Positions 26,645 to 38,178 are shown, numbered from the stretch's first letter. The stretch: DNA of 64,000 nucleotides from Quisquiliibacterium transsilvanicum (GCF_014202215.1 NZ_JACHGB010000002.1:600592-664591), one strand, 5' to 3'. Notes: a model not told the origin generated them from the letters alone. Program-made: numbers and translations.

Positions 26645-27613
26645 TCATCCGAGCAGCCCGACCACCACGCCGAAGTAGATCAGCAGGCTCAGCACGTCCT
26701 GGAGGATGGTGGCGAGCGGGCCGCTGCCGAAGGCCGGATCGGCGCCGGTGCGCGCGAGCAGCCAGGGCAGGGTGAACCCGATGACCGTTGCCATGCAGCT
26801 CGACGCGAACAGCGCGATCGCCACGGCCGCGGCGAGGCGGACGTCGCCTAGCACCAGCCAGATCGGCAGCAGCGCGAGCAGCGAGAGCACCGTGCCGATC
26901 AGCGCGCCGGTGCGAAGCTCGCCACCCAGCAGCGCGGGCAGCGGCTTGTGGCTCAGCGACAGCCCGCGCACCGCGATCGACTCGCTCTGCGTGCCCACCG
27001 CATCGGCCAGGTAGACGATTGCGGGGATGAAGAAGGCCACCGCCACGTTGGCCTGCAGCGTGGCTTCGAAACGTTGCATGACCAGCGCCGTGAGCACGCT
27101 GCCGCCCAGGCCGGCGAGCAGCCAGGGCAGCCGGTGGCGGGCGCGCCGCGCCGGCGGCTCCTCGATCGCGCGGCTGGCGACCTCGGCGTCGTGAGCGATG
27201 CCCGCGAAGCGGTGCAGGTCCTCGACGTGCTCGTGCCGCAGCACCTCCAGCAGCGCGAGCGGCGGCACGACGCCCTGCCAGCGGCCATCGCGGTCGACCA
27301 CCGGGACCGCGCTGACGCCGTGGGCGATCGCGTGGCTGGCGACGTGCTCCTGGTCGGTGCCGAGCCTGACGGCGGGCGGGCAGGCTAGGGCGAGCGTGGC
27401 CAGCCGCGCCGCCGGCGGGGCGCCGAGCAGGCGGGACAGCGGCACGATGCCGCAGGGCGCCCCGCGCGCGTCCAGCAGGTAGGCGGGGTCGGCGATCGCG
27501 AAGTCCCCGCCGGCCAGCAGGGCGACGAGCGAGGCCGCAGTGTCCTCTGGCGACGCAACAGGGATGCGGGTCTCGAGATGGAAGTGCGCAGTCTCGACGG
27601 CGGGGGCGGGCAT
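26645..27613 (-). CDS. MgtE-like magnesium transporter with CBS domains
   Basis: 322 residues. Two CBS motifs lie in the N-terminal half (SPEDTAASLVALLAGG...LLDARG and GTDQEHVASHAIAHGVSAVPVVDRDG). The MgtE membrane domain follows with five predicted helices, including GLGGSVLTALVMQRFE, VAFFIPAIVYLADAVGTQSES and the final ILQDVLSLLIYFGVVVGLL. The AVGTQSES pore-region motif is conserved. The usual N-terminal superhelical MgtE_N domain is missing, so this is a short form. It predicts an Mg2+ channel gated by CBS ligand or Mg2+ binding. The neighbouring Na/Pi gene is on the same strand, 70 bp downstream. Confidence 0.87.
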   Translation of the reverse strand: MPAPAVETAHFHLETRIPVASPEDTAASLVALLAGGDFAIADPAYLLDARGAPCGIVPLSRLLGAPPAARLATLALACPPAVRLGTDQEHVASHAIAHGVSAVPVVDRDGRWQGVVPPLALLEVLRHEHVEDLHRFAGIAHDAEVASRAIEEPPARRARHRLPWLLAGLGGSVLTALVMQRFEATLQANVAVAFFIPAIVYLADAVGTQSESIAVRGLSLSHKPLPALLGGELRTGALIGTVLSLLALLPIWLVLGDVRLAAAVAIALFASSCMATVIGFTLPWLLARTGADPAFGSGPLATILQDVLSLLIYFGVVVGLLG

Positions 27614-27628
27614 GGCGGGTCGCTCGGC

Positions 27629-27634
27629 TAGAAT
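27629..27634 (+). promoter_or_regulatory. candidate -10 element for gltX
   Basis: TAGAAT inside GGCTAGAATCG, 58 bp upstream of the gltX start. The -35 region is not convincing. Similar TAGAAT elements precede aroC and dedD in this window. Confidence 0.3.
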
Positions 27635-27691
27635 CGCTGGTTTACCACACGTGACGCCCCGCGCCTTTCAGCGGTCGGGGACGAACCCGCG

Positions 27692-29128
27692 ATGACCGAT
27701 TCCGCAACTCCCTCCGGCGGCGTGCGCACACGCTTTGCTCCCAGCCCCACCGGTTTCCTGCACATCGGCGGCGCGCGCACCGCGCTCTACGCCTGGGCCT
27801 TCGCGCGCCACCACCAGGGCACCTTCATCCTGCGCGTCGAGGACACCGACGTCGAGCGCTCCACGCCCGAGGCGGTGCAGGCCATCCTCGACGGGATGTC
27901 CTGGCTGGGGCTCGACGCGGACGAGGGCCCGTTCTACCAGATGCAGAACATGCCCCGGTACCGCGAGGTCATCGACCAGATGCTGGCCGACGGCACTGCC
28001 TACCACTGCTACTGCACGCCGGAGGAGCTGGACGCGATGCGCGAGGAGCAGCGGGCGCGCGGACTCAAGCCCCGCTACGACGGCCGCTGGCGTCCGGAGA
28101 ACGCGGCCGGCCGCACCCCGCCCGAGGGCGTGCGCCCGGTGGTGCGCTTTCGCAACCCGGACGAGGGCGCCGTCGCCTGGAACGACCTGGTCAAGGGGCC
28201 GATCAGCATCGGCAACCAGGAACTGGACGACCTCATCATCGCGCGCTCCGATGGCACGCCCACCTACAATTTCTGCGTCGTGGTCGACGACTGGGAGATG
28301 CGGATCACCCACGTGATCCGCGGCGACGACCACGTCAACAACACGCCGCGCCAGATCAACATCCTGCGCGCGCTGGGCGCACAGATCCCGGTCTACGGAC
28401 ACGTGCCGATGATCCACGGCCCGGACGGGGAGAAGCTGTCCAAGCGGCACGGCGCCGTTTCAGTGATGCAGTACGACGAGGACGGCTTTCTGCCCGAGGC
28501 GGTGATCAACTACCTGGCACGGCTGGGCTGGAGCCACGGCGACGACGAGATCTTCACCCGCGAGCAGCTGGTGCAGTGGTTCGACGGCCGGCACCTGTCG
28601 CGCTCACCTTCGCAGTTCGACCCCGAGAAGCTCAAGTGGCTGAACAACCACTACATCCGTGCCGCTGCGGACGGGCGGCTGGCGGCGCTGGTGGCGCCGC
28701 GGCTGGCCGAGCGCGGGCTTGCGCCGGAGAAGGTGGCCGCCTCGCCGGTGGATCTCGCGGCGGTCTGCGCGCTGCTCAAGGACCGTGCCGCCACGCTCAA
28801 CGAGATCGCCGACCTGGCGACCATGTTCTACGTCGAGCCCCATGTGCACGCCGACCAGCTCGCCGAGCATCTCAAGCCGCAGGCCCGTCCGGCCCTGCGC
28901 GCGTTCGCCGATGCCTGCGCGGGAATCGAGTGGACCCGCGAGGCCATCGCTGCGGCGGTGAAGGCCGCGGTGGCCGAGCACGGCATCAAGATGCCGCAGT
29001 TCGGCATTCCGGCGCGGCTGCTGGTGTTCGGCCGCACCCAGACGCCCGCGCTCGAGGCGGTGCTCGCGCTGATGCCGCGCGAGGTGGTGGTGCACCGTCT
29101 TGCGCAGGGGCTGGCGCACGCGCTCTGA
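27692..29128 (+). CDS. gltX: glutamate--tRNA ligase
   Basis: Charges tRNA-Glu with glutamate. 478 residues. The class I signatures are intact: [19 protein letters not shown] (HIGH equivalent) near the N-terminus and [11 protein letters not shown] (KMSKS equivalent) near residue 250. The N-terminal catalytic domain is followed by a helical anticodon-binding domain ending in [17 protein letters not shown]. The start [10 protein letters not shown] is reasonable; translation could begin only slightly later. It is a single gene divergent from the mgtE-like gene. Confidence 0.96.
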   Translation: MTDSATPSGGVRTRFAPSPTGFLHIGGARTALYAWAFARHHQGTFILRVEDTDVERSTPEAVQAILDGMSWLGLDADEGPFYQMQNMPRYREVIDQMLADGTAYHCYCTPEELDAMREEQRARGLKPRYDGRWRPENAAGRTPPEGVRPVVRFRNPDEGAVAWNDLVKGPISIGNQELDDLIIARSDGTPTYNFCVVVDDWEMRITHVIRGDDHVNNTPRQINILRALGAQIPVYGHVPMIHGPDGEKLSKRHGAVSVMQYDEDGFLPEAVINYLARLGWSHGDDEIFTREQLVQWFDGRHLSRSPSQFDPEKLKWLNNHYIRAAADGRLAALVAPRLAERGLAPEKVAASPVDLAAVCALLKDRAATLNEIADLATMFYVEPHVHADQLAEHLKPQARPALRAFADACAGIEWTREAIAAAVKAAVAEHGIKMPQFGIPARLLVFGRTQTPALEAVLALMPREVVVHRLAQGLAHAL

Positions 29129-29219
29129 CTGGGAGGGGCGGGCGCCCGAAGCGCAGGGCTGGGCTGCGTAGCGTGCTCCGCCGCGCGCGCGCCCCGCGCC
29201 CCTGTCAGGTGCCCCTGTG

Positions 29220-30206
29220 TCAGGCGCCCAGCGACAGCTTCTGGGACGACACCACCTTCTTGTAGACCTCGTACTCCGCGGCGATCTGCCGCGCGAACTC
29301 GGCGGGCGAGTTCGCGACGATCAGCGAGCCGGTGTCGGTGATCCGCTTGCGCACCGCGGGATCCTCGACGGTCTTCCTGACCGCCGCGTGGATCGCATCG
29401 ACGACCGCGGGCGCCATCGCCTTGGGGCCGAGGATGCCGTAGTACGCCATCCGGTTGACCGGCTCCATGCCCACTTCCTTGAAGGTGGGCACGTTGGGCA
29501 GCGCCTGCAGCCGCTCGGGCGCGGCCACCACGATGGGCACCAGGCGGCCGTCGCGCACGAAGGGCAGCGCCGACGGCAGGTTGTCGAAGATGATCGGCAC
29601 CTGCCCGCCGACCACGTCCGCCAGCGCCGGGCCTGCGCCGCGGTAGGGGATGTGGGTCATGAAGATCCGGGCCAGCGACTTGAACAGCTCGGTCTGCAGA
29701 TGGCCGATGCCGCCGGTGCCCGAACTGGCGTAGGAGTGCTTGCCGGGGTTGCGTCGGAGCTCCTCCAGGAAGGACTGGAAGTTTTTCGCCGGGAACGACG
29801 GATGGACCGCGATCAGGTTCGGCGTGGCTGCGATGTTGATGATCGGCGTGAAGTCGGTCAGCGTGTCGTAGGGGATCTTGGGGTTGATCGCCGGGTTGGC
29901 CGCGGTGGTCGACACCGTGGCCATGCCAAGCGTGTGCCCGTCCGGCGCGGCCTTCGCCAGCTCGAGCGCGCCGATCACGCCGCCGCCGCCTCCCTTGTTT
30001 TCTACTACGACCGTCTGGCCGAGGTTCTCGCGCAGCTTGTCGGAGATCGCGCGCGCGATGATGTCCGTGGTGCCTCCTGGCGCGAAGGGCACGATCAGGC
30101 GCACCGGGCGGCTCGGGAAGGCCGCCTGCGCGAAGGCCGAGCTGGGCAGTGCGGCGGCTGCGGCGGTGCCGGCCAGGGTCTTGAGCAGATCGCGACGCTT
30201 GAACAT
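29220..30206 (-). CDS. Bug-family tripartite tricarboxylate transporter substrate-binding protein
   Basis: Periplasmic receptor of 328 residues. The N-terminus [20 protein letters not shown] ends in a cleavable AFA site and has a twin-arginine-like RRDLLK, so export may be by Tat. The mature part [23 protein letters not shown] is the Bug family signature. These receptors bind carboxylates and are hugely expanded in Burkholderiales, often without nearby TctA/TctB permease genes, as here. AAAGGAG precedes the ATG. The ligand is not predictable. Confidence 0.93.
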   Translation of the reverse strand: MFKRRDLLKTLAGTAAAAALPSSAFAQAAFPSRPVRLIVPFAPGGTTDIIARAISDKLRENLGQTVVVENKGGGGGVIGALELAKAAPDGHTLGMATVSTTAANPAINPKIPYDTLTDFTPIINIAATPNLIAVHPSFPAKNFQSFLEELRRNPGKHSYASSGTGGIGHLQTELFKSLARIFMTHIPYRGAGPALADVVGGQVPIIFDNLPSALPFVRDGRLVPIVVAAPERLQALPNVPTFKEVGMEPVNRMAYYGILGPKAMAPAVVDAIHAAVRKTVEDPAVRKRITDTGSLIVANSPAEFARQIAAEYEVYKKVVSSQKLSLGA

Positions 30207-30229
30207 CGGGACGGTCTCCTTTCGGTCGG

Positions 30230-30235
30230 TAGAAT
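30230..30235 (+). promoter_or_regulatory. candidate -10 element for aroC
   Basis: TAGAAT in GGTAGAATCATG, 37 bp before the aroC ATG. A -35 match is weak, so this is only a position-based suggestion. Confidence 0.3.
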
Positions 30236-30271
30236 CATGAAACTACACGAATCGCCCCATAAGAAGGCCTC

Positions 30272-31372
30272 ATGTCCGGCAATACCCTAGGTCACCTTTT
30301 CACCGTCACCACCTTTGGCGAGTCGCACGGCCCGGCCATCGGCTGCGTGGTCGACGGCTGCCCGCCGGGCCTCGAACTCTCCGAGGACGACATCCAGCAG
30401 GACCTGGACCGGCGCCGGCCGGGAACCTCGCGCCACGTCACCCAGCGCCAGGAGCCCGACCGGGTGGAGATCCTGTCCGGGGTGTTCGAGGGGCGCACCA
30501 CGGGCACGCCGATCTCGCTGCTGATCCGCAATCAGGATGCGCGCAGCAAGGACTACGGCAACATCGCGCGCAGCTTCCGCCCCGGTCACGCCGACTACAC
30601 CTACTGGCACAAGTACGGCATCCGCGACCATCGCGGCGGCGGCCGCTCGTCGGCGCGGCTCACCGCGCCCGCGGTGGCGGCGGGGGCCATCGCGCGCAAG
30701 TGGTTGCACGGCCAGTTCGGCACGGTGATCCGCGGCTACATGGCCCAGGTCGGCGAGATCGCCATTCCCTTCACCAGCTGGGACGAGGTCGCCCGCAATC
30801 CCTTCTTCGCCCCGGACGCCGCGGTGATCCCGCAGCTCGAGGCCTACATGGACGAGCTGCGCCGCGCGGGCGATTCCTGCGGGGCACGGGTGAATGTGGT
30901 GGCCGAGCACGTCCCGGTGGGACTCGGCGAGCCGATCTACGACAAGCTCGACGCCGACATCGCCTACGCGATGATGGGCATCAATGCGGTCAAGGGCGTG
31001 GAGATCGGCGCGGGGTTCGGGTCGATCGTTCAGCGCGGCAGCGAGCACGGCGACGAGCTCACGCTGCAGGGCTTCGTCGGCAACAACGCGGGCGGCGTGC
31101 TGGGTGGCATCTCCACCGGCCAGCCGATCACCGTCTCGCTCGCCATCAAGCCCACCTCCAGCATCCGCACGCCGCGCCGCTCGATCGACGTGGGCGGCGA
31201 GCCCGCGATGGTCGAGACTTTCGGCAGGCACGACCCCTGCGTGGGCATCCGCGCGGCGCCGATCGCCGAGGCGATGCTGGCGCTGGTGCTGATCGACCAC
31301 GCGCTGCGGCACCGGGCGCAGAACGCCGGCGTCCACGTGTCCACGCCGGCCATCCCCGGCTCGAGTTCCTGA
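30272..31372 (+). CDS. aroC: chorismate synthase
   Basis: Final enzyme of the shikimate pathway; converts EPSP to chorismate with reduced FMN. 366 residues. Family motifs are present: [18 protein letters not shown] at the start, [37 protein letters not shown] and the C-terminal [15 protein letters not shown]...[17 protein letters not shown] precedes the ATG. The stop overlaps the probable start of the MFS gene. It supplies chorismate for the trp genes further downstream. Confidence 0.96.
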   Translation: MSGNTLGHLFTVTTFGESHGPAIGCVVDGCPPGLELSEDDIQQDLDRRRPGTSRHVTQRQEPDRVEILSGVFEGRTTGTPISLLIRNQDARSKDYGNIARSFRPGHADYTYWHKYGIRDHRGGGRSSARLTAPAVAAGAIARKWLHGQFGTVIRGYMAQVGEIAIPFTSWDEVARNPFFAPDAAVIPQLEAYMDELRRAGDSCGARVNVVAEHVPVGLGEPIYDKLDADIAYAMMGINAVKGVEIGAGFGSIVQRGSEHGDELTLQGFVGNNAGGVLGGISTGQPITVSLAIKPTSSIRTPRRSIDVGGEPAMVETFGRHDPCVGIRAAPIAEAMLALVLIDHALRHRAQNAGVHVSTPAIPGSSS

Positions 31373-32556
31373 GCGCTGCCGGCCGGTTCGCGCCGGAGAC
31401 CGGCGTCAAGGCGCTGTTCTTCGCGTACTTCGCGATGATCGGCGCAATCTCGCCCTATCTCGCGCTCTACTTCGCGGCGGTGGGGCTGAGCATCTCGCAG
31501 ATCGGCATCCTGGTGGCGCTGCCGCCGGTCATGCGCATCATCGGCCCGCCGTTCTGGGGCGCGCTGGCCGACCGCAGCGGCCAGCGCGGCCCGCTGCTGC
31601 GCGTCAGTTCCGCGGCGGCAATCGTCCTGGCGGTGGGCATCTGGCTGGCCGGCAGCCATTTCGCAGCGCTGCTGGTGCTGATCGCCCTGCTGCAGTTCGC
31701 CACCTCCGCGCAGTCGCCGCTGAGCGAGTCGATGGCGATCTCGGTGGCGGCGGGCGACTCCGGACGCTACGGCCGGGTGCGGCTCTGGGGCTCGGTCGGC
31801 TTCACCGGCGGGGTGGTGCTGATGGGCCCGCTGCTCGACTGGCTCGGCACATCCGGCCTGCCGCTGCTGCTTGCGCTCATGGCCGCGGCGGTGCTGGCGG
31901 TGGCCTGGCGGCTGCCCGAGGTGGCGCCGCCGCGGCCGGTGGCCGGCGTGCCGGTCTGGGGCCGGCTGCGCGAGCCGGCGCTCGCCGCCTTCTTCGCATC
32001 CTGCTTCCTGATGATGCTCGCGCACGCCGCGCTGTACGCCTTCTACTCGCTGCACCTGCACGGCTTCGGGTATTCGAAGACCTTCATCGGGCTGGCCTGG
32101 ACCATCGGCGTGCTGGCGGAGATCGTGGTGTTCCGCGTGCAGAAGCGCCTGTTCGATCGCTTCGGCGCGCTGCCGCTGCTGGCGGCGAGCTTCGCCGCAG
32201 CGGCGCTGCGCTTCGCGCTGATCGGCTGGGGCGGCGGCGCGCTTGCCGTGGTCGTCGTCGGCCAGCTGCTGCATGCGATCACCTTCGGGGTGCATCACAG
32301 CGCGGTGATGGCGCTGCTGCACCGCTGGTTCGGCCCGGCCGAGCAAGGCCGGGCGCAGGCGATGTACATCACGCTGGGCTACGGCCTGGGCGGCGCCGCG
32401 GGCGGCATCGTCGCCAGCCGGCTCTGGGAGCATGCGGGGCCCGCGGCGGCTTTCTACGGGGCCGCGATCGCTGCTGCCCTGGGCTGGGGGGCGGTGGCAC
32501 TGTGCCAGCGCTTCGACTACGCTCGGAGCTCTGACGATCGAAGGAGGATGCCGTGA
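31369..32556 (+). CDS. MFS transporter (HcaT/PPP-like)
   Basis: Major facilitator of about 395 residues with twelve predicted helices; the opening [21 protein letters not shown] and [20 protein letters not shown] resemble the 3-phenylpropionate/nucleoside-symporter branch. The start is unusual. No ATG, GTG or TTG lies in frame between the aroC end and an ATG at 31435, which would cut the first helix. A CTG at 31369 overlapping the aroC TGA would give the full helix, so I used it tentatively. The gene end touches the M48 gene start, so aroC, this gene and the protease form a compact run. Substrate unknown. Confidence 0.85.
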   Translation: MSAAGRFAPETGVKALFFAYFAMIGAISPYLALYFAAVGLSISQIGILVALPPVMRIIGPPFWGALADRSGQRGPLLRVSSAAAIVLAVGIWLAGSHFAALLVLIALLQFATSAQSPLSESMAISVAAGDSGRYGRVRLWGSVGFTGGVVLMGPLLDWLGTSGLPLLLALMAAAVLAVAWRLPEVAPPRPVAGVPVWGRLREPALAAFFASCFLMMLAHAALYAFYSLHLHGFGYSKTFIGLAWTIGVLAEIVVFRVQKRLFDRFGALPLLAASFAAAALRFALIGWGGGALAVVVVGQLLHAITFGVHHSAVMALLHRWFGPAEQGRAQAMYITLGYGLGGAAGGIVASRLWEHAGPAAAFYGAAIAAALGWGAVALCQRFDYARSSDDRRRMP

Positions 32557-33398
32557 TGTTCGATGCGATGCGATTCGGGTGGGTGAAGGCGGCCGGGCTG
32601 GCGCTGGGCCTGTCCCTCGGGCTTTCCGCCTGCCAATCGGTCCAGACCACGGGCGCTGGCGTGGTCGGCGTGGAACGGCAGCAGCGGATGTCGGCGCTGG
32701 TCTCCGAGGCCGAGCTGCGCCAGGGGGCGGTGCAGGCCTACCGCGAGCAGATCACCAAGGAGCGCCAGAACGGCACCCTGAATGCCGATCCGGGGATGAC
32801 GTCGCGGGTCAAGGCGATCGCCGCGCGGCTGATCCCGGCGACCGGCGCATTCCGGCCGGATGCGCCGGCCTGGGCCTGGGAGGTGAACGTGATCCGCTCC
32901 GACTCGATCAACGCCTGGTGCATGCCGGGCGGCAAGATCGCGGTCTACAGCGGACTGATCGACAAGCTGGCGCTCAACGACGACGAGATCGCCGCGGTGA
33001 TGGGCCATGAGATCGCGCACGCGCTGCGCGAGCATGCCCGCGAGCGCGCCTCCGAGCAGGTGACCGCGGGGCTGCTGATCCAGGGCGGGGCCATGGTGCT
33101 CGGAGCGCCGGGCGGCTCGGTCGACATGGCCAAGCTGGCCTACCAGGTCACGCTGGGCCTGCCCAACAGCCGGCTGCACGAGAGCGAGGCCGACCGGATC
33201 GGTGTCGAGCTGGCAGCGCGCTCCGGCTACGATCCCCGCGCGGCCGTCACCCTCTGGCAGAAGATGGCCCGGGCGGGCGGCAGCGGCGGTCCGCAATGGC
33301 TGAGCACGCACCCGGCCGCCGACACCCGGATCCGCGACCTCGAGGTGTACGCGGCGCGGGTGGCGCCTCTGTACCAGCAGGCGAAGTCGCGGCGCTGA
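32556..33398 (+). CDS. M48-family metallopeptidase, lipoprotein
   Basis: 280 residues. The N-terminus ([20 protein letters not shown]) has a lipobox LSAC, so it is predicted to be a lipoprotein of the periplasm. The zinc site is HEIAH in [16 protein letters not shown], with a downstream HESEADRIG supplying the third ligand. This is the BepA/LoiP-like layout; such proteases act in outer-membrane protein quality control. The ATG at 32556 has AAGGAGG eight bases upstream; an adjacent GTG at 32553 is possible. It overlaps the MFS stop. Confidence 0.92.
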   Translation: MFDAMRFGWVKAAGLALGLSLGLSACQSVQTTGAGVVGVERQQRMSALVSEAELRQGAVQAYREQITKERQNGTLNADPGMTSRVKAIAARLIPATGAFRPDAPAWAWEVNVIRSDSINAWCMPGGKIAVYSGLIDKLALNDDEIAAVMGHEIAHALREHARERASEQVTAGLLIQGGAMVLGAPGGSVDMAKLAYQVTLGLPNSRLHESEADRIGVELAARSGYDPRAAVTLWQKMARAGGSGGPQWLSTHPAADTRIRDLEVYAARVAPLYQQAKSRR

Positions 33399-33495
33399 CG
33401 AGGGCCCGCCGCGGCGGCGCTGGCCGGGGGTGCGTGGCATAATCGACGGTTCCGGTCAATCGATCCGCCGGGGCCCCGGCCCCCGCCAAAGCCAC

Positions 33496-34920
33496 ATGCA
33501 GCTCGCCGCACGCACGCTCTACGACAAGCTCTGGGATGCCCACCTCGTCCACCGAGAGGAAGACGGCACCAGCCTGATCTACATCGATCGCCACCTGGTC
33601 CACGAAGTGACCAGTCCGCAGGCCTTCGAGGGACTGCGCATCGCGGGCCGCAAGCCCTGGCGCACCTCGTCGGTGGTGGCCACGGCCGACCACAACACGC
33701 CCACCACCGGCTGGGAACGTGGCATCGAGGGCATCGAAGACCTCACCTCGCGTGAGCAGGTGGTCACGCTCGACCGCAACATCCGCGAGTTCGGCATCTC
33801 CACCTACTTCCCCTTCATGGACCGCCGCCAGGGCATCGTCCACGTGATCGGGCCGGAGCAGGGCGCCACGCTGCCGGGAATGACGGTGGTCTGCGGCGAC
33901 TCCCATACCAGCACCCACGGCGCCTTCGGCTGCCTGGCCTTCGGCATCGGCACCTCGGAAGTCGAGCACGTGCTCGCCACCCAGTGCCTGATGGCCAGGA
34001 AGATGAAGAGCATGCTGGTCCAGGTCGACGGCGCGCTGCCGCGCGGCGTCACCGCCAAGGACATCGTGCTGGCCATCATCGGCCGCATCGGCACCGCCGG
34101 CGGCACCGGCTTTGCGATCGAGTTCGGCGGCTCCGCCATCCGTGCGCTGTCGATGGAAGGCCGGATGACCATCTGCAACATGGCCATCGAGGCCGGCGCG
34201 CGCGCCGGCATGGTCGCGGTCGACGAAACCACCATCGCCTACCTGAAGGGCCGCCCGATGGCGCCCACCGGCGAGGACTGGGATCGCGCGGTCGCCCACT
34301 GGCGCACGCTGCGTTCCGACGAGGGCGCCAGCTACGACGCCACGGTGCGTCTGGACGCCGCGCAGATCCGCCCGCACGTCACCTGGGGCACCTCCCCGGA
34401 GATGGTCGTGGCCATCGACGAGCGCGTCCCCGATCCCGACAGGGAAAAGGACGCGACCCGCCGCGAGGGCATGGAGCGGGCGCTGCAGTACATGGGCCTG
34501 AAGCCGAACACCCCGATGGAGCAGATCGCCATCGACAAGGTCTTCATCGGCTCCTGCACCAATTCGCGCATCGAAGATCTGCGCGCCGCCGCCGCGGTCG
34601 CCCGCGGCCGCCGCAAGGCCGACGGCGTGAAGCTGGTGCTGGTGGTGCCGGGTTCCGGCCAGGTGAAGGCGCAGGCCGAGGCCGAGGGGCTCGACCGCAT
34701 CTTCCGCGACGCGGGCTTCGAATGGCGCGAGCCGGGCTGCTCGATGTGCCTGGCGATGAACGCCGACAAGCTCGAGCCGGGCGAGCGCTGCGCGTCCACG
34801 TCCAATCGCAATTTCGAGGGGCGCCAGGGCAATGGCGGGCGCACCCATCTGGTCAGTCCCGCAATGGCGGCCGCCGCGGCCATCGCAGGTCATTTCGTCG
34901 ACGTGCGGCGTCTGAACTGA
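33496..34920 (+). CDS. leuC: 3-isopropylmalate dehydratase large subunit
   Basis: Leucine biosynthesis: with LeuD isomerises 2-isopropylmalate to 3-isopropylmalate. 474 residues. The [4Fe-4S] cluster ligands are in [11 protein letters not shown] and [10 protein letters not shown]. Other aconitase-family motifs include [10 protein letters not shown] near residue 75 and [14 protein letters not shown] near residue 131. I chose the ATG at 33496 ([16 protein letters not shown]); the longer reading has no family match. A CATAAT-like -10 sits near 33437. The leu cluster continues with an entericidin-like gene, leuD and leuB. Confidence 0.96.
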   Translation: MQLAARTLYDKLWDAHLVHREEDGTSLIYIDRHLVHEVTSPQAFEGLRIAGRKPWRTSSVVATADHNTPTTGWERGIEGIEDLTSREQVVTLDRNIREFGISTYFPFMDRRQGIVHVIGPEQGATLPGMTVVCGDSHTSTHGAFGCLAFGIGTSEVEHVLATQCLMARKMKSMLVQVDGALPRGVTAKDIVLAIIGRIGTAGGTGFAIEFGGSAIRALSMEGRMTICNMAIEAGARAGMVAVDETTIAYLKGRPMAPTGEDWDRAVAHWRTLRSDEGASYDATVRLDAAQIRPHVTWGTSPEMVVAIDERVPDPDREKDATRREGMERALQYMGLKPNTPMEQIAIDKVFIGSCTNSRIEDLRAAAAVARGRRKADGVKLVLVVPGSGQVKAQAEAEGLDRIFRDAGFEWREPGCSMCLAMNADKLEPGERCASTSNRNFEGRQGNGGRTHLVSPAMAAAAAIAGHFVDVRRLN

Positions 34921-34933
34921 AGGAGTGGGCAAC

Positions 34934-35065
34934 ATGAAGAAGATCGTTCTGATCCTCGCGGCCGCCGCATTCGGCATGTCGCTCTCCGCGTGCAACACCG
35001 TCGCGGGCGCCGGCAAGGACATCGAGCGCGCTGGCGAAACCATCCAGGGCGCCGCCAAGAAGTAA
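34934..35065 (+). CDS. entericidin A/B-like small lipoprotein
   Basis: 43 residues: [20 protein letters not shown] is a lipoprotein signal ending in the lipobox LSAC, followed by [19 protein letters not shown] and a lysine end. This matches the EcnA/EcnB family. Entericidins form a toxin-antidote lipoprotein pair in enterobacteria; the role of the single gene found in betaproteobacteria is not clear. AAGGAG precedes the ATG. It lies 13 bp after leuC and 19 bp before leuD, so it is probably cotranscribed with them. Confidence 0.88.
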   Translation: MKKIVLILAAAAFGMSLSACNTVAGAGKDIERAGETIQGAAKK

Positions 35066-35084
35066 CGCTACGGAATCGAAGAAC

Positions 35085-35738
35085 ATGGATAGCTTGACGG
35101 TTCACCGCGGGCTGGTCGCGCCGCTCGACAGGGCCAACGTCGACACCGACGCGATCATCCCGAAGCAGTTCCTGAAGTCGATCAAGCGCACGGGCTTCGG
35201 TCCGAACCTGTTCGACGAATGGCGCTACCTGGATCACGGCGAGCCCGGGATGGACAACACCCGCCGGCCGCTGAATCCCGATTTCATCCTCAACCAGCCC
35301 AGGTTCAAGGGCGCGTCGGTGCTGCTGGCGCGCAAGAACTTCGGCTGCGGTTCGTCGCGCGAGCATGCGCCCTGGGCGTTGCAGGACTATGGCTTCCGGG
35401 TGGTGATCGCTCCGTCGTTCGCCGACATTTTCTACAACAACTGCTACAAGATCGGCCTGCTGCCGGTGGTGCTGGCGGAGTCCGAGGTCGACCGGCTCTT
35501 CCATGAGGTCGCCGCCTTCCCCGGTTTCGAGCTGGTCGTCGACCTGCCCGCGCAGACGGTCGCCAGCGCCGACGGCTCGATCGCGTATCGCTTCGAGATC
35601 GACGACTTCCGCAAGTACTGCCTGGTCAACGGTCTGGACGAGATCGGCCTGACGCTGCGTCATGCCGACAAGATCCACGAGTTCGAGAATCGCCGGATCG
35701 CCGAGCAGCCCTGGCTCACCCGGGTGCTCGCGGGCTGA
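35085..35738 (+). CDS. leuD: 3-isopropylmalate dehydratase small subunit
   Basis: Swivel-domain partner of LeuC, 217 residues. The start [31 protein letters not shown] (in part) and the substrate-binding [13 protein letters not shown] are family hallmarks. It is a normal length for the bacterial small subunit. It sits in the leu run with leuC upstream and leuB 68 bp downstream. Confidence 0.96.
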   Translation: MDSLTVHRGLVAPLDRANVDTDAIIPKQFLKSIKRTGFGPNLFDEWRYLDHGEPGMDNTRRPLNPDFILNQPRFKGASVLLARKNFGCGSSREHAPWALQDYGFRVVIAPSFADIFYNNCYKIGLLPVVLAESEVDRLFHEVAAFPGFELVVDLPAQTVASADGSIAYRFEIDDFRKYCLVNGLDEIGLTLRHADKIHEFENRRIAEQPWLTRVLAG

Positions 35739-35806
35739 CCCGCGTGGCGGCGGCTTCTCCCGGAACCCGCCCGAATCCCCCCAAGAATCCCGTTCAGGAA
35801 CAGAAG

Positions 35807-36871
35807 ATGAAGATTGCAGTGCTGCCCGGCGACGGCATCGGCCCCGAGATCACCGAGCAGGCGGTGCGCGTGCTCAAGGCGCTGTCCACGGACGGGCTGC
35901 GCATCGAGATGGAGCAGGCCCCGGTCGGCGGCGCCGGCTACGAGGCCAGCGGCGACCCCCTGCCCGAGGCAACGCTGAAGGTCGCCGAGCAGGCCGATGC
36001 AATCCTGTTCGGTTCGGTGGGCGGCCCGCAGTACGACACGCTGCCGCGTCCGCAGCGCCCGGAGCAGGGCCTGCTGCGGCTGCGCAAGCACTTCGACCTG
36101 TTCGCCAACCTGCGCCCGGCGGTTGTCTACCCTGAGCTCGCGCATGCGTCGACGCTCAAGCATGAGGTGGTCGCCGGGCTCGACCTGCTCATCCTGCGCG
36201 AGCTGACCAGCGACATCTACTTCGGCCAGCCGCGCGGCGTGCGCATCAACGAGGCGGGCGAGCGCGAGGGCTTCGACACCATGCGCTACACCGAGAGCGA
36301 GATCCGCCGGATCGCGCATGCGGCCTTCCAGGCGGCGCGCAAGCGCGCGAAGCGGGTCTGCTCGGTGGACAAGGCCAACGTGCTGGAGACCACCCAGTTC
36401 TGGCGCGACGTGGTCACCGACGTGCACCGGGAGTACGCTGACATCGAGCTGTCGCACATGTACGTCGACAACGCGGCGATGCAGCTGATCCGCAACCCCA
36501 AGCAGTTCGACGTGATGGTCACCGGCAACATGTTCGGCGACATCCTGTCGGACGAGGCCTCGATGCTCACCGGCTCGATCGGGATGCTGCCGTCGGCGTC
36601 GCTGAACGCGAAGAACTACGGGCTGTACGAGCCCATCCACGGCTCGGCGCCGGACATCGCCGGCAAGGGGGTCGCCAACCCGCTGGCCACCATCCTGTCG
36701 GCGGCGATGCTGCTGCGCTACTCGCTGAACCAGGAGGCCACGGCGCAGCGCATCGAGGCCGCAGTGCGCAAGGTGCTCGCGCAGGGCCTGCGCACCGCGG
36801 ACATCGCCGAGCCGGGCAAGCGCACGGTGGGCACCCGCGAGATGGGCGACGCGGTGATCGCGGCCCTCTAA
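35807..36871 (+). CDS. leuB: 3-isopropylmalate dehydrogenase
   Basis: NAD-dependent oxidative decarboxylation of 3-isopropylmalate, the third leucine-specific step. 354 residues. Motifs: [15 protein letters not shown] at the start, [30 protein letters not shown] and the C-terminal [21 protein letters not shown]. The ATG at 35807 has AGGAACAG upstream; the longer reading from 35744 is leader sequence. It is followed after 12 bp by asd. Confidence 0.96.
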   Translation: MKIAVLPGDGIGPEITEQAVRVLKALSTDGLRIEMEQAPVGGAGYEASGDPLPEATLKVAEQADAILFGSVGGPQYDTLPRPQRPEQGLLRLRKHFDLFANLRPAVVYPELAHASTLKHEVVAGLDLLILRELTSDIYFGQPRGVRINEAGEREGFDTMRYTESEIRRIAHAAFQAARKRAKRVCSVDKANVLETTQFWRDVVTDVHREYADIELSHMYVDNAAMQLIRNPKQFDVMVTGNMFGDILSDEASMLTGSIGMLPSASLNAKNYGLYEPIHGSAPDIAGKGVANPLATILSAAMLLRYSLNQEATAQRIEAAVRKVLAQGLRTADIAEPGKRTVGTREMGDAVIAAL

Positions 36872-36883
36872 GGAGAGATCGTC

Positions 36884-37993
36884 ATGATGAAAGTTGGAAT
36901 GGTCGGATGGCGCGGAATGGTCGGTTCCGTGCTGATGCAGCGGATGCGCGAAGAGAACGACTTCGCGCTGATCGAGCCGGTGTTCTTCACCACGTCCAAC
37001 GTGGGCGGCGACGCGCCGCTGGGCGGCGGCCGGCTGCTGGACGCGATGTCGGTGTCCGAGCTCGCGAAGATGGACACCATCATCACCTGCCAGGGCGGCG
37101 ACTACACCACCGAGGTCCATCCGCAACTGCGGGCGGCCGGCTGGAAGGGCTACTGGATCGACGCCGCTTCCACGCTGCGGATGAAGGACGACGCGGTCAT
37201 CATCCTCGACCCGCTGAACAAGCACGTCATCGAGCGCGCCCTGGCGGGCCACGCCAAGGACTTCATCGGCGGCAACTGCACCGTCAGCCTGATGATGCTT
37301 GCGCTCAACGGCCTGTTCCGCGAAGGGCTGATCGAGTGGATCAGCGCGATGACCTACCAGGCCGCCTCGGGCGCCGGCGCCCAGAACATGCGCGAGCTGC
37401 TCGGCCAGATGGGGGCGGCTCACGCCTCGGTCGCCGACCTGCTGGCCGATCCGGCCTCGCCGATCCTCGAGATCGACCGTCGCCTGGCCGCGGCCATGCG
37501 CGGCTCGTCCTTTCCCACCGAGCACTTCGGCGTGCCGCTGGCGGGCAGCCTGATCCCCTGGATCGACAAGGACCTCGGCAACGGCACCAGCCGCGAGGAG
37601 TGGAAGGGCGACGCCGAGTGCAACAAGATCCTCGGCCTGCCGGCCTCCGGCGAGGGACACGTTCCGGTCGAGAGCATCTGCGTGCGCATCGGCGCGATGC
37701 GCAGCCACAGCCAGGCGCTGACGATCAAGCTGAACAAGGACGTGCCGCTGGCCGAGGTCGAGGCGATGATCAGCACCGCCAACGAATGGGTGCGGCTGGT
37801 GCCGAACACCCGCGAGGCCAGCATCCGCGACCTGACGCCCACGGCAGTGACCGGCACGCTGCACGTTCCAGTCGGACGTGTGCGCAAGCTGTCGATGGGT
37901 CCGCAATACCTGAGCGCCTTCACCGTTGGCGACCAGTTGCTGTGGGGCGCCGCAGAACCGCTGCGCCGGATGCTGCGCATCCTCCTTTCCTGA
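36884..37993 (+). CDS. asd: aspartate-semialdehyde dehydrogenase
   Basis: Reduces aspartyl phosphate to aspartate semialdehyde for lysine, threonine and methionine. 369 residues, the Gram-negative form. NADP loop [11 protein letters not shown] at the start, the active-site cysteine in [10 protein letters not shown] near residue 135, and [14 protein letters not shown] after it. AAGGAGAG precedes two tandem ATG codons (36884, 36887), so either may be used. It follows leuB by 12 bp, consistent with one leuCDB-asd transcript. Confidence 0.96.
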   Translation: MMKVGMVGWRGMVGSVLMQRMREENDFALIEPVFFTTSNVGGDAPLGGGRLLDAMSVSELAKMDTIITCQGGDYTTEVHPQLRAAGWKGYWIDAASTLRMKDDAVIILDPLNKHVIERALAGHAKDFIGGNCTVSLMMLALNGLFREGLIEWISAMTYQAASGAGAQNMRELLGQMGAAHASVADLLADPASPILEIDRRLAAAMRGSSFPTEHFGVPLAGSLIPWIDKDLGNGTSREEWKGDAECNKILGLPASGEGHVPVESICVRIGAMRSHSQALTIKLNKDVPLAEVEAMISTANEWVRLVPNTREASIRDLTPTAVTGTLHVPVGRVRKLSMGPQYLSAFTVGDQLLWGAAEPLRRMLRILLS

Positions 37994-38087
37994 GCAATCG
38001 ACCTTCAGGCGGGCGGCGCGTGCCGCCCGTCGCGTTGCGCTGGGAGTGAAGCGGATTTCGGCGGTAAAGCTATGGAATCGTGTGAGC

Positions 38088-38116
38088 TTGCACCTGTAAA
38101 TAGCTGATGTTAGGCT
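38088..38116 (+). promoter_or_regulatory. candidate promoter of fimV
   Basis: TTGCAC (38088-38093) and TAGGCT (38111-38116) with 17-bp spacing, and a TG just before the -10. It lies about 65 bp before the chosen fimV start in the longest intergenic stretch after asd. Inference from consensus only. Confidence 0.4.
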
Positions 38117-38178
38117 CAATTCACTCTAGTGGCACCTCGGGGAAAAGCGTGGCTGGCGGAAAAACTACCGACGTATCC

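Noticed and set aside
35660..38119. 819-residue minus-strand ORF opposite leuB and asd
   Set aside because: Antisense shadow of two confidently identified genes.
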